Assembly (NCBI GenBank): GCA_001805885.1
Contig: MHHC01000066.1
Coordinates: 1 to 25,343 of the forward strand
From: Omnitrophica WOR_2 bacterium RIFCSPLOWO2_12_FULL_51_24
GTDB lineage: Bacteria; Omnitrophota; Gorgyraeia; Pluralincolimonadales; Pluralincolimonadaceae
Reading direction: 5' to 3'
DNA: 25,343 nt
The notes under the pieces were generated by a model. That model was given only the letters and a program-made list of their open reading frames with translations. It was not told the DNA's origin and did no database searches. Position numbers and translations under genes: made by a program. Below are positions 7,723 through 16,614 of the stretch, piece by piece (within the stretch, counting starts at the first letter, position 1; every line of letters starts with the position of its first letter).

Positions 7723-10026
7723 TTAATCCGGTGGTAAAATAGAGCCGAACTTCGGCGCGGCATAGCTCTTTTGGAATTCGAAAGGCATCTGCGGGAAGGC
7801 CTTGAGCCGGAAGACCACCATGAAAGTATGTCCGTGGTACTGGGATATATCGTAGATGAACTCGCCGATCCAGCAATGCAGATCTCGGCTTATCCTGTAT
7901 TCCTGCTCGGCTACATTGTTGATGAATTTTTTGGGGGCTCCGTCCGGGCCCGTACCGAACCGTTTGATGTTGACCCTCTCATAAGCCGAGATCTTCCATT
8001 TTGGCGTCAGGTTGAACATCAACTGGCCTTCCAATTGGCTGCTGACCTCATTTTGCCATCTGTATCCGGCACCCCAACTCCACTTCTTTTGGGTTATATC
8101 CGTGTAAACGGCCTCTCTGAGGTCCGTATCGCCGAGATTGTATTCCGGATCTCCAACGATATTGAAAGTAAACGTATCGAATTTCGAAATGCGCGGGTTA
8201 TAGGTAGCGGTAGAAAGGATCCTCATCCAGTTATACGGTTTGGATTCGGCCAAGAAAGAGTAACTGCCGAGCCGGCCGCGTCTCTTATCCCCGGATCTGA
8301 AATTGTAACTGTTGCCTACTACGAACCTTGCGATATCAACCGCCTGCATTGCGCCCCCTACCATCCTCTTCGTCTGCAGTTTATTTTCCAGCGACGGAGA
8401 TATGACATTGGTGAAGTTAAGGCCGTCTATCGAATCGAACTGGGCCAAATTTCCCGGCGGGACAGTGGGCCTGTGGGCATAAAAGTAGCTGACCGTGGGC
8501 GATATCACATGCCTAAGGTTATTTATCTCCATATTCAACGCGTTTGATTTGATGTCGAAAGTCCTGTAGAAGCGCGTATTGAGGTCGATCCCCGTAAAAA
8601 AATTTCCGCGGATAAGGTTTCTCTCATCCCCGGTCAGGCCCCTGCTGAAGTAGGTCTGCTCCGTACCGGCGAAAGGCCTTATGCCGAGCCACCCTAAAAT
8701 ATTCGACTGGTATGAAAGTTGATTATTGGTATCTACTCTATTGGCGCTGGCGACGCCGTTGACCGGCGCGGCGTTAAGGTTATTGAGGTTGGCGGCCGAG
8801 CCGCTGCCGTCATAATAAAAATCGGTCTGTCCTATCTTGAGGCTTCGCGTCTGGAATTGCAGCTGAGGAAGATATTCTATCATCGATTCGAATCTATTGA
8901 GGCGTTTTTGGACCAAAAAGCTCGTCGTGTAATATTTGTCGGTCCTTATGATCGAGGCGTAGTTGCCGTTGACCATGTCCTTCTGGAAATCCCGGATGTA
9001 ATAATCCTTTATCACGTTGGCATCAGACATTTTGTTGAACTCCATAATGCCTACCGTGGCCGGATCCATTTGCCATTTGTGCCTGAGTTGAGCTCTATAG
9101 CGGTCTATAATTTTGCCTTTCGGAGAGACTGCATATCCCGCTGGTTTATCGGGCCGCGAGCTCCAGACATGCTGCTGCCGCTCATCAAAATAATTGAATC
9201 TCAAGACGCCGCTTCCGTAGTTATCGTTACTGTAATTAGTCGTGATACCGTAGGCAAAATCCCTCTTCTCCCTGTAATCTATATTGATGCGGCCCTTTAC
9301 CTTATCGCTGAGGTAGTATTTCCAGGAAGTAAGGAGGAAATACCCCCAGTCCTTGTTGCGGCCGGGGATGACAGTGACCGGCGGGCGGCGATCATTTAAC
9401 GGAATGCTGAGATAAGGGAAATAAAATATCGGCACGTCTTCCGCAAAGAGGAGGATATTTTTTGCGGTCACCTTATCGCCCAGATAGACGTTCAATTGTT
9501 TGGCCTGGACCCTGTAATGCGGTTTCTCCAGGTCACAGGTGGTAACGTAACCCTGTTTGATATAATAGTGATTCTCATCCAGCTTTTCGGCGTTTTTTCC
9601 GGCGCCGTAATAAGCAGGGTCTATGAAGACATTGGGTTTGACTATCGTCCCGCCCTTTGTCTCTACGTTATATATTATGTGTTCGCCATTCAATAAGTTC
9701 TTACCCTGCGTCAGCTTAACGTCCCCCTCTGCCGAGACCTCTTTGGTATCGGCGTGAAAGACCGCTTTCTTGCAAGTCAACTTTATATCCTGATAGGTGA
9801 TAACGACATTGCCATTGGCTATCGCGGTCTTGCCCTCCTCGGAATATTCGACCGTATCTCCGTTTATCACGACGGGCTCCTTATTCTCCTTTTCGAAATT
9901 AAAAGTGGGGGATTTGGGCTCTTCTATTTCCGCCGCGGGGACAAGGCCGGACGAGGCAAGGTCCCGCCACAGCGGGGCAATGGTTATCATTACGGCGAAA
10001 ATAAAGATTGAAAACTTACGGCTCAA
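7723..10026 (-). CDS. lptD: LPS-assembly protein LptD (outer-membrane beta-barrel with OstA/LptA-like domain)
   Basis: A 767-residue protein. A hydrophobic N-terminal signal of about 30 residues is followed by an OstA/LptA-like domain (about 50-170: repeated V-I-N-G-D, A-N-G-N-V-V, A-E-G-D-V-K-L turns) and a long beta-barrel rich in alternating aromatic strands with the early motif EDVPIFYFPYLSIPL. LptD inserts lipopolysaccharide into the outer leaflet of the outer membrane with LptE. The TTG start at 10026 is supported by GGAG 6 bases upstream and by the signal peptide reading. Only three cysteines occur (about 85, 164, 718) against four in E. coli LptD. It lies 12 bases after the transaldolase gene and immediately before the nucleotide-sugar genes, which fits a role in surface polysaccharide export. 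Confidence 0.9.
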   Translation of the reverse strand: MSRKFSIFIFAVMITIAPLWRDLASSGLVPAAEIEEPKSPTFNFEKENKEPVVINGDTVEYSEEGKTAIANGNVVITYQDIKLTCKKAVFHADTKEVSAEGDVKLTQGKNLLNGEHIIYNVETKGGTIVKPNVFIDPAYYGAGKNAEKLDENHYYIKQGYVTTCDLEKPHYRVQAKQLNVYLGDKVTAKNILLFAEDVPIFYFPYLSIPLNDRRPPVTVIPGRNKDWGYFLLTSWKYYLSDKVKGRINIDYREKRDFAYGITTNYSNDNYGSGVLRFNYFDERQQHVWSSRPDKPAGYAVSPKGKIIDRYRAQLRHKWQMDPATVGIMEFNKMSDANVIKDYYIRDFQKDMVNGNYASIIRTDKYYTTSFLVQKRLNRFESMIEYLPQLQFQTRSLKIGQTDFYYDGSGSAANLNNLNAAPVNGVASANRVDTNNQLSYQSNILGWLGIRPFAGTEQTYFSRGLTGDERNLIRGNFFTGIDLNTRFYRTFDIKSNALNMEINNLRHVISPTVSYFYAHRPTVPPGNLAQFDSIDGLNFTNVISPSLENKLQTKRMVGGAMQAVDIARFVVGNSYNFRSGDKRRGRLGSYSFLAESKPYNWMRILSTATYNPRISKFDTFTFNIVGDPEYNLGDTDLREAVYTDITQKKWSWGAGYRWQNEVSSQLEGQLMFNLTPKWKISAYERVNIKRFGTGPDGAPKKFINNVAEQEYRISRDLHCWIGEFIYDISQYHGHTFMVVFRLKAFPQMPFEFQKSYAAPKFGSILPPD

Positions 10027-10032
10027 CTGTAT

Positions 10033-10036
10033 CTCC
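10033..10036 (-). promoter_or_regulatory. Ribosome binding site supporting the TTG start of lptD
   Basis: GGAG on the minus strand stands 6 bases before TTG at 10026, which opens a normal signal peptide. Confidence 0.65.
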
Positions 10037-10038
10037 GG

Positions 10039-10701
10039 TTATCTTCCGCGACCATGGGGCTTGGGGACTTTTTTCCAGTCGTTTAAAAAACGTTCAACGC
10101 CGATATCCGTCAGCGGATGTTTCATCAGGTTCATCAGGACATCGTACGGTATAGTGGCGCAATCAGCGCCGGCCTTCGCGGCCTCTATAACATGAAGCGG
10201 ATTCCTTATTGAAGCGACTATTATCTGCGTCCTTATACCGTAATTATCGTACACTTTCCTTATATCCCGTATCAGATCCATGCCAACGTGCCCTATGTCG
10301 TCAAGCCTGCCGATAAAGGGACTGACGTATGTAGCGCCGGCCTTCGCGGCAAGAAGCGCCTGCGGCACGGAAAAACACAACGTGACATTGGTAAGAATTT
10401 TATCCTTATTCAAAATCCTTACCGCTTTAAGTCCTTCCTTCACGAGCGGCACCTTGACGACCACGTTCTTGTTTATCTTCGCCAACTGCTTAGCTTCTTT
10501 AACGATCTCATCGCAATGCTGGCTTACCGCTTCGACGCTTATCGGGCCGTCCACGGTCTCGCATATCTCTTTTATCAGTTCAAGAAAAGGCTTATTCTCT
10601 CTTGCGACGAGCGTGGGGTTAGTAGTGACGCCGTCAATAATCCCCATATCAGCCGCATCTCTGATCTGCGCGATATTGGCTGTATCGATGAATATCTTCA
10701 T
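10039..10701 (-). CDS. tal: Transaldolase, short TalC/MipB type
   Basis: A 220-residue single-domain TIM barrel of the small transaldolase/fructose-6-phosphate aldolase family. It has MKIFIDTANI with Asp6, GVTTNPT at 24-30 and the Schiff-base Lys83 in VVVKVPL. Glu57 (SVEAVS) and Phe129 (SPFIGRLDD) match transaldolases; the E. coli fructose-6-phosphate aldolases have Gln and Tyr at these places. The predicted reaction is transfer of dihydroxyacetone between fructose-6-phosphate and erythrose-4-phosphate in the non-oxidative pentose phosphate pathway. The ATG at 10701 follows the ROK kinase gene by 6 bases with AAGGATAG upstream. The catalytic subtype rests on residue comparison from memory. 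Confidence 0.92.
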   Translation of the reverse strand: MKIFIDTANIAQIRDAADMGIIDGVTTNPTLVARENKPFLELIKEICETVDGPISVEAVSQHCDEIVKEAKQLAKINKNVVVKVPLVKEGLKAVRILNKDKILTNVTLCFSVPQALLAAKAGATYVSPFIGRLDDIGHVGMDLIRDIRKVYDNYGIRTQIIVASIRNPLHVIEAAKAGADCATIPYDVLMNLMKHPLTDIGVERFLNDWKKVPKPHGRGR

Positions 10702-10707
10702 TAGGGT

Positions 10708-11673
10708 CTATCCTTTAGGGTTAAAGAAAAGCGCTGCGGCGCCGATAACGCCGGCTTCGTTACCGAGTCTCGCCTTAAGTATCTTAACGGCTTTCTTCGG
10801 AACAGGCAAAGCCCTCTCGTGTACCGTCTTTCTGATGGACTTGAATAACGGCTCTCCCGCTTCCGCAACCCCGCCGCCGATTATTATCCTCTCGGGGTTC
10901 AGGAGGTTTACAATCCCTGCCAACGTAACGCCGATCCTTTTGCCCACTGTATTCCAAAAATCTATCGAAAGTCTGTCGCCCTTGAGCGCGGCTTTACTTA
11001 TGACTTCAGGCGTTATCGCCGAAAGGTCGCCATTCACAAGTCCCTTTATGGCTGTAGGACTTCCGCCCCGGATCTTGCCCCTTATCTCCTCGACGATATA
11101 CCTATTACCGACGTAACGTTCCAGGCACCCGTAGCCGCCGCAATTACAGGATAGCCCCTCTTCCTTAAGCGGCATATGCCCGACTTCACCGGCAGAAAAA
11201 GTGCAGCCGCGGTAAAGTCTGCCGTCTATCATTATCCCGCCGCCGACACCTGTCCCCAAAGTAATGCAGACCAGGTTTTTCGCCCCTTTGCCCGCGCCGA
11301 ACCTGCATTCGCCGAGCGTCATTACGTTGACGTCGTTGTCGACGAGGACCGGGACTTTCAGCTTTGCCTCGAGTATCCCCTTAAGCGGCGTATTCTTCCA
11401 GCCGGGGACATTAGTAAGTGTATAGACAAGTCCGCGGTCAAAATCCACAAGTCCCGGGACCCCTATACCGACACCAAGCAGCGCGTTAGGAGAAAGGTGC
11501 GTCTTTTCCAGGACAGCTTTGACTTCAGAGACGATGGCCGAGACAAGTTCTCCCCTTGTCTTATAGGCGGTCGTGGACAGTTTCGCCCTGCGTGATATCC
11601 TGCCGCTCGTATCTATGAGGGCTAGCTTAGTATAAGTTCCGCCGAGGTCTACTCCGATAGCGAATTTAGTCAT
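10708..11673 (-). CDS. ROK-family sugar kinase (glucokinase-like)
   Basis: A 321-residue cytoplasmic kinase. The phosphate loop VDLGGTYTK is at 8-16, the catalytic DNDVN at 112-116 (Asp114), LGTGVGGGI near 139-147, and the ROK zinc site is formed by His166 of GEVGHMPL plus Cys176, Cys178 and Cys183 in CNCGGYGCLE. This set fits ATP-dependent glucokinase or a close hexose/N-acetylhexosamine kinase; no DNA-binding domain is present, so it is not a ROK repressor. An upstream in-frame start at 11733 is rejected because MTKFAIGVDLGG begins at 11673. That ATG overlaps the end of the preceding cyclase gene by 8 bases. Its product could feed the neighbouring transaldolase or, after a mutase step, the sugar nucleotides. 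Confidence 0.92.
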   Translation of the reverse strand: MTKFAIGVDLGGTYTKLALIDTSGRISRRAKLSTTAYKTRGELVSAIVSEVKAVLEKTHLSPNALLGVGIGVPGLVDFDRGLVYTLTNVPGWKNTPLKGILEAKLKVPVLVDNDVNVMTLGECRFGAGKGAKNLVCITLGTGVGGGIMIDGRLYRGCTFSAGEVGHMPLKEEGLSCNCGGYGCLERYVGNRYIVEEIRGKIRGGSPTAIKGLVNGDLSAITPEVISKAALKGDRLSIDFWNTVGKRIGVTLAGIVNLLNPERIIIGGGVAEAGEPLFKSIRKTVHERALPVPKKAVKILKARLGNEAGVIGAAALFFNPKG

Positions 11674-13120
11674 TGTAGGATACCGCCCTATTCCTGCCTT
11701 CTGCCTTCGCCTTATAGAGGGCCTGGTCGGCACGGTCTATAAGCTTAACCACATCCTCGCCGTTCTCCGGGAAATTAGCCGCGCCGACGCTTATCGTCAT
11801 CGCTATCGTCTCGTCATACGCCCTGAATTTATGCTTTTCGACAGACATCCTCATCCTCTCTGCAACGTTCATCGCCGATTTCTTGTCCGTATCTGGAAGC
11901 GCTATCACGAATTCCTCCCCGCCGTATCTTCCGACGAGGTCCACCTGGCGGACATATTCTCTCATTATCTTGGCTATCTCTTTCAGGGCGATATCTCCAA
12001 CGAGATGGCCATGGGTATCGTTGCATTGCTTGAAATGATCGAGGTCTATCATCAGGAGCGAAAGCTCTAAGCCGTGTTTCTTGCAACGCGTGAGTTCCTC
12101 GTTCAGCCGTTCGATGAAATGCCTCCTCACGTACAGACCGGTCAGGCCGTCTGTTATGGCGAGCTCCTGGATCCTCTCGTACAGACTTATCTTCTTGAGC
12201 TCGAGCGAGAGCTGTTCCGCGAGGATCGAGAAACTCTCGGTATGCTCTTCTTCCGCGCCGACTATTGTTAGTATCCCGATTGGGATCTTCTCCGAAAGCA
12301 GCGGCAGGGCAATAAAGGACCTGCCGGAGTCGCCGAGATACGGGACAAAAGGATGGTTCTTATCTATGGGCGATTTTAGCAATATCATCTCTTTCCGCGC
12401 AAAGACCGCTTCCGCTAGGATCTGCTCAAACTCACCGGAGGGCCCGCTGCGGATATCGCTTGAGGCCGGTTTCCCGAAAGACGGATTGCGTATCTCGTAA
12501 GTTACCTTCGCCGCCGGTTTATCTTGAGATTCATCGATCAATATGACCTTTGTGATGACGGATTTTGAGATCTTATTGACCGCCTCCCTGAAGATCCTGA
12601 GCATCTCTCCCATCTCGAGGGACGCGCTCATATTCTTGGTGACCTCGTAAAGGTCGAGGATATCGTGGACCTGGTTCTGCAGGGATATGTTCAGTTCCTT
12701 GAGCACGTTCAATTCGGCCGTGAATTCGTCATATGATCTTCTGGAGTCGGCTAATGTCGAGTTTTTCAAGGAGAAATATTCGGTATACTTTTTGTTGATA
12801 TACGATGGGATAATCGGGACCAGGTTCAGGAATATGATCGAGGCGAAATGCGGCAGCCCGAAACCCCTGCTGGAAAACATCGATACAAAGGTCACCACAC
12901 TTACTAAGGCGGAGATCAGATAGGACCGGGCTGCCCCGAACTCGAAGGCCGCCGCTATTATCACGACCAGTGAAAAATTAAGCGTAAAAAGATAAACTCC
13001 AGGCTGTCTGCGGGAGAGTATGCAGTACAACGGGAGGATGAGCGCAAGTATGATGAATACCGGGAAGATGCCTTTTTTGGATGATGTCCGTTTTCTCTGA
13101 TCGGCGCTCAAGAGAGGCAT
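11666..13120 (-). CDS. Membrane GAF-GGDEF diguanylate cyclase with intact I-site
   Basis: A 484-residue protein with about four hydrophobic helices in residues 18-110, a coiled-coil linker near 120-160, a GAF-like domain (about 160-310) and a C-terminal GGDEF domain (about 325-480). The active site is GGEEF at 400-404, preceded by the RxxD inhibitory site Arg391-Gln-Val-Asp394 at PleD-like spacing. It should make cyclic di-GMP from two GTP at the inner membrane and be feedback-inhibited by it. The ATG at 13120 has GGAGG 9 bases upstream and overlaps the second cyclase gene by 13 bases. The shared linker ELAITDGLTGLY shows the two cyclases are paralogues. The signal sensed is unknown. Confidence 0.93.
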   Translation of the reverse strand: MPLLSADQRKRTSSKKGIFPVFIILALILPLYCILSRRQPGVYLFTLNFSLVVIIAAAFEFGAARSYLISALVSVVTFVSMFSSRGFGLPHFASIIFLNLVPIIPSYINKKYTEYFSLKNSTLADSRRSYDEFTAELNVLKELNISLQNQVHDILDLYEVTKNMSASLEMGEMLRIFREAVNKISKSVITKVILIDESQDKPAAKVTYEIRNPSFGKPASSDIRSGPSGEFEQILAEAVFARKEMILLKSPIDKNHPFVPYLGDSGRSFIALPLLSEKIPIGILTIVGAEEEHTESFSILAEQLSLELKKISLYERIQELAITDGLTGLYVRRHFIERLNEELTRCKKHGLELSLLMIDLDHFKQCNDTHGHLVGDIALKEIAKIMREYVRQVDLVGRYGGEEFVIALPDTDKKSAMNVAERMRMSVEKHKFRAYDETIAMTISVGAANFPENGEDVVKLIDRADQALYKAKAEGRNRAVSYND

Positions 13121-14619
13121 ACTCTGTTACCTCCGCTCTTTTTCGCTTCATAGAGGGCCGCATCGGCAGACTTGATCAGGTCATCCTTTGAGACCGTCGA
13201 AGTCCCCGGCATTGTGGTACAGCCGATAGAGATGGTGACGTGAGTCTCGACCTGCCTCAAGATGAACTTCTCGGTCTCGATCTTTTTCCTTATCACCTCG
13301 GCTAATCTCTGCGCGTCGGCTGTGCCCTTGCCCGGGAGAATAACGACAAACTCTTCTCCGCCGTACCTGGCTGCGAGATCGCCGGCCCCCAGAGAACCCT
13401 TGACAAGTCCTCCGACCGACTTCAGGACTATATCGCCTGCGATGTGCCCGTATTTATCGTTATAGCCCTTGAAACCGTCTATATCGAACATGAGCAGCGA
13501 GAGCGGCTGTTTTAAGCGGACGGTCTTCGAGATATCCTCATCCAGCCTCTCCTTGAAATACCTGTTGCAGTAAAGCCCGGTCAGTCCGTCGGTTATCGCG
13601 AGTTCTTCTATACGGTGATATAGTTTTGCGTTTTCCAGGGCGGTTGCGGCGAGGTCGGAGATGGTCGCAAGCAGCCTCAGGTCGTCGGATACGTAAGCCC
13701 CGGGTTCCCTGCTCTCGACACGGAGGATACCGATAACCTTCTTCTGCGAGATAAGCGGGGCGGCTATGACGGATTTGAAATCCCTCCTGAGCTCCTGGGG
13801 AATAAGGTCGATATTGAACCTGAAATCCTTATCTGTGTCCGATACCAGAAGCGGCTGCCTCTGCTTCAGCACCCAGATATCGAAGATATCGCCCTTCTTC
13901 GATTTGACCGATACTGTCCCTTCCTTGCCCCGTGCCGCTTTGAGCGCCAGCTCGTGCGCCTCGTCGTCGACCAAAAAGAGGTTAGAGACATCGACCCTCT
14001 CGACCAGTTCAGAGACGCTGTCTATGACGATAGTTGCCACCGAATCCAGGGATAATGTCGAACTGAGCTTGCCGGTTACGTCCTTTAGGGCCGCGTACCT
14101 TATGACCTTCTCCTTGAGCGCGTCGTTCGTCCCCTTTATGGATGAATGCTCGGCTACGAGCGCGTTCTTCTCCTCTTCAAGGGTATCGATCTGCCTGCCT
14201 ATGGAGAGGACATATGAGACCATGCCATTCTTGAAGATAGTCACAAAGAGACCGACCGCGAAAAAAATAAATATCTGAATGTTAATATTGAGGGTGCTTA
14301 CCCTGTACGTCATGGCCATCCCGGTGTTGTTAGAGCCATTGAGAGTGGTATTGGCCATCGTCGTGATATTGGTGTTGGTGCCGAGCGAGACGATAAGCGT
14401 AAGTACGGAAGAGAGGAACACGAATATCCAGAGGCCCCATTCCCCGAAAGCGACCCATGCCAGCAAAATGAGGATATTAAGGACTATAAGAAGAGAGCTT
14501 ACCACCCCATAGACCCAGAACTCTACGGGAAATCTGTGGCAGGCCGAGATTATGAGAGAGGAGATGGCAAGAAAACCTGCGACCGCAAGTATCCCTGAAA
14601 ACAGTTTTTCCTTTTTCAA
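13108..14619 (-). CDS. Membrane GAF-GGDEF diguanylate cyclase lacking the I-site
   Basis: A 503-residue protein with four predicted membrane helices (about 7-27, 34-57, 60-80, 112-130). With a positive N-terminus inside, the loop at about 81-111 faces the periplasm and is unusually rich in Asn and Thr. A coiled coil (about 142-170), a GAF domain (about 175-335) and a GGDEF domain (about 345-500) follow. The active site GGEEF is at 420-424, but the RxxD position reads Gly411-Ala-Gly-Asp414, so product inhibition through that site is probably lost. The start is TTG at 14619, one base after the ABC ATPase stop, with no convincing ribosome site; no upstream start is possible because of an in-frame stop at 14626-14628, and the next internal Met is far inside. 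Confidence 0.92.
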   Translation of the reverse strand: MKKEKLFSGILAVAGFLAISSLIISACHRFPVEFWVYGVVSSLLIVLNILILLAWVAFGEWGLWIFVFLSSVLTLIVSLGTNTNITTMANTTLNGSNNTGMAMTYRVSTLNINIQIFIFFAVGLFVTIFKNGMVSYVLSIGRQIDTLEEEKNALVAEHSSIKGTNDALKEKVIRYAALKDVTGKLSSTLSLDSVATIVIDSVSELVERVDVSNLFLVDDEAHELALKAARGKEGTVSVKSKKGDIFDIWVLKQRQPLLVSDTDKDFRFNIDLIPQELRRDFKSVIAAPLISQKKVIGILRVESREPGAYVSDDLRLLATISDLAATALENAKLYHRIEELAITDGLTGLYCNRYFKERLDEDISKTVRLKQPLSLLMFDIDGFKGYNDKYGHIAGDIVLKSVGGLVKGSLGAGDLAARYGGEEFVVILPGKGTADAQRLAEVIRKKIETEKFILRQVETHVTISIGCTTMPGTSTVSKDDLIKSADAALYEAKKSGGNRVCLS

Positions 14620-14620
14620 G

Positions 14621-15724
<1,104 letters not shown>

Positions 15725-15764
15725 TAGAACCTCCTTGGGATAAATTTAACTCAATGATACTACG

Positions 15765-15776
15765 GAAGTTAACTTC
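15765..15776. promoter_or_regulatory. Perfect 12-bp palindrome between accD and the ABC ATPase gene
   Basis: GAAGTTAACTTC is self-complementary and overlaps the first two bases of the accD stop codon. It lies upstream of the only gene with a long leader in the middle region, so an operator for the ATPase and cyclase genes is possible. No strong promoter boxes could be paired with it, and chance cannot be excluded. Confidence 0.3.
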
Positions 15777-16611
15777 AAGTCAAGTAGTCTATGACCTGGG
15801 CTACGCTGGATTTCAGGTTCTTCCTGTGGATTATCATATCCAAAAGGCCGTGCTCCAGAAGGAATTCAGAACGCTGGAAACCAGGCGGGAGTTTCTGCCT
15901 TATCGTCTGCTCTATTACGCGCGGGCCGGTGAAGCCGATGAGGGCCTTTGGCTCCGCCATTATTATATCGCCTAGAGATGCAAAGCTTGCCATGACCCCG
16001 GCCATCGTGGGATTTGTAAGTACGGAAATATAAGGGACGCCTGCTTCGTGAAGTTTGGCGATTGCGGCCGATGTCTTCGCCATCTGCATGAGTGAGAACA
16101 AGCCTTCATACATGCGCGCGCCTCCGCCCGAACCCGAGACTATAACGAGCGGCAATCTGAGATTAGTGGCCAGCTCTGTCGCGCGGGCGATCTTCTCTCC
16201 TACCACGGAGCCCATCGAGCCCATTATGAAACGCGAATCGGTAACCACGAATATCACCCTCTTGCCTTCTATGGCTCCTCTCCCGCTTATGCAAGCCTCG
16301 CTGAGCCCTGTCAGCTCCTGGTCTTCTTTCAGCTTCTCTTCGTATGACTTCGGCCCCTTGAACAGAAGAGGGTCGATCGGCCTTAAGCCGGAATCCCGTT
16401 CCTCAAAACTCCCGGCATCCAATAGTGCGGCGATCCGCTCAGGCGCGGTCAGGACAAAATGATAGTTGCACTTCGGACACACCTTCATATTCTCCTCGAG
16501 GGCCTTGTTGTAAACGATATCCCCGCACTCCTCGCACTTGGTCCAGAGGCCTTCAGGTATGTCTTTCTTTTTGGCGATTTTTACTATTGTGTATTTAGGT
16601 TTTCCGAACAT
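15775..16611 (-). CDS. accD: Acetyl-CoA carboxylase carboxyltransferase subunit beta
   Basis: A 278-residue subunit of acetyl-CoA carboxylase, which with AccA transfers CO2 from carboxybiotin to acetyl-CoA to make malonyl-CoA for fatty acid synthesis. The N-terminal zinc ribbon is Cys26, Cys29, Cys45, Cys48, and the crotonase-like core has GSGGGARMYEG, NPTMAGVMASFASLGD and GFTGPRVIEQTIRQKLP. Length is normal. AccA is not adjacent downstream, where it often lies. The ATG at 16611 comes 3 bases after the DUF1015 gene stop with no clear ribosome site, suggesting coupled translation. Confidence 0.96.
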   Translation of the reverse strand: MFGKPKYTIVKIAKKKDIPEGLWTKCEECGDIVYNKALEENMKVCPKCNYHFVLTAPERIAALLDAGSFEERDSGLRPIDPLLFKGPKSYEEKLKEDQELTGLSEACISGRGAIEGKRVIFVVTDSRFIMGSMGSVVGEKIARATELATNLRLPLVIVSGSGGGARMYEGLFSLMQMAKTSAAIAKLHEAGVPYISVLTNPTMAGVMASFASLGDIIMAEPKALIGFTGPRVIEQTIRQKLPPGFQRSEFLLEHGLLDMIIHRKNLKSSVAQVIDYLT

Positions 16612-16614
16612 ATC

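Noticed and set aside
7710..7763. Upstream extension of ugd by 18 codons
   Set aside because: It overlaps the end of lptD and adds residues not seen before the Rossmann motif; ATG 7709 has GGAG.
10708..11673. ROK transcriptional repressor
   Set aside because: There is no N-terminal helix-turn-helix; the protein starts at the kinase phosphate loop.
11674..11733. Upstream extension of the ROK kinase by 20 codons
   Set aside because: It overlaps the cyclase coding sequence and is basic low-complexity; the family begins directly with the phosphate-loop strand.
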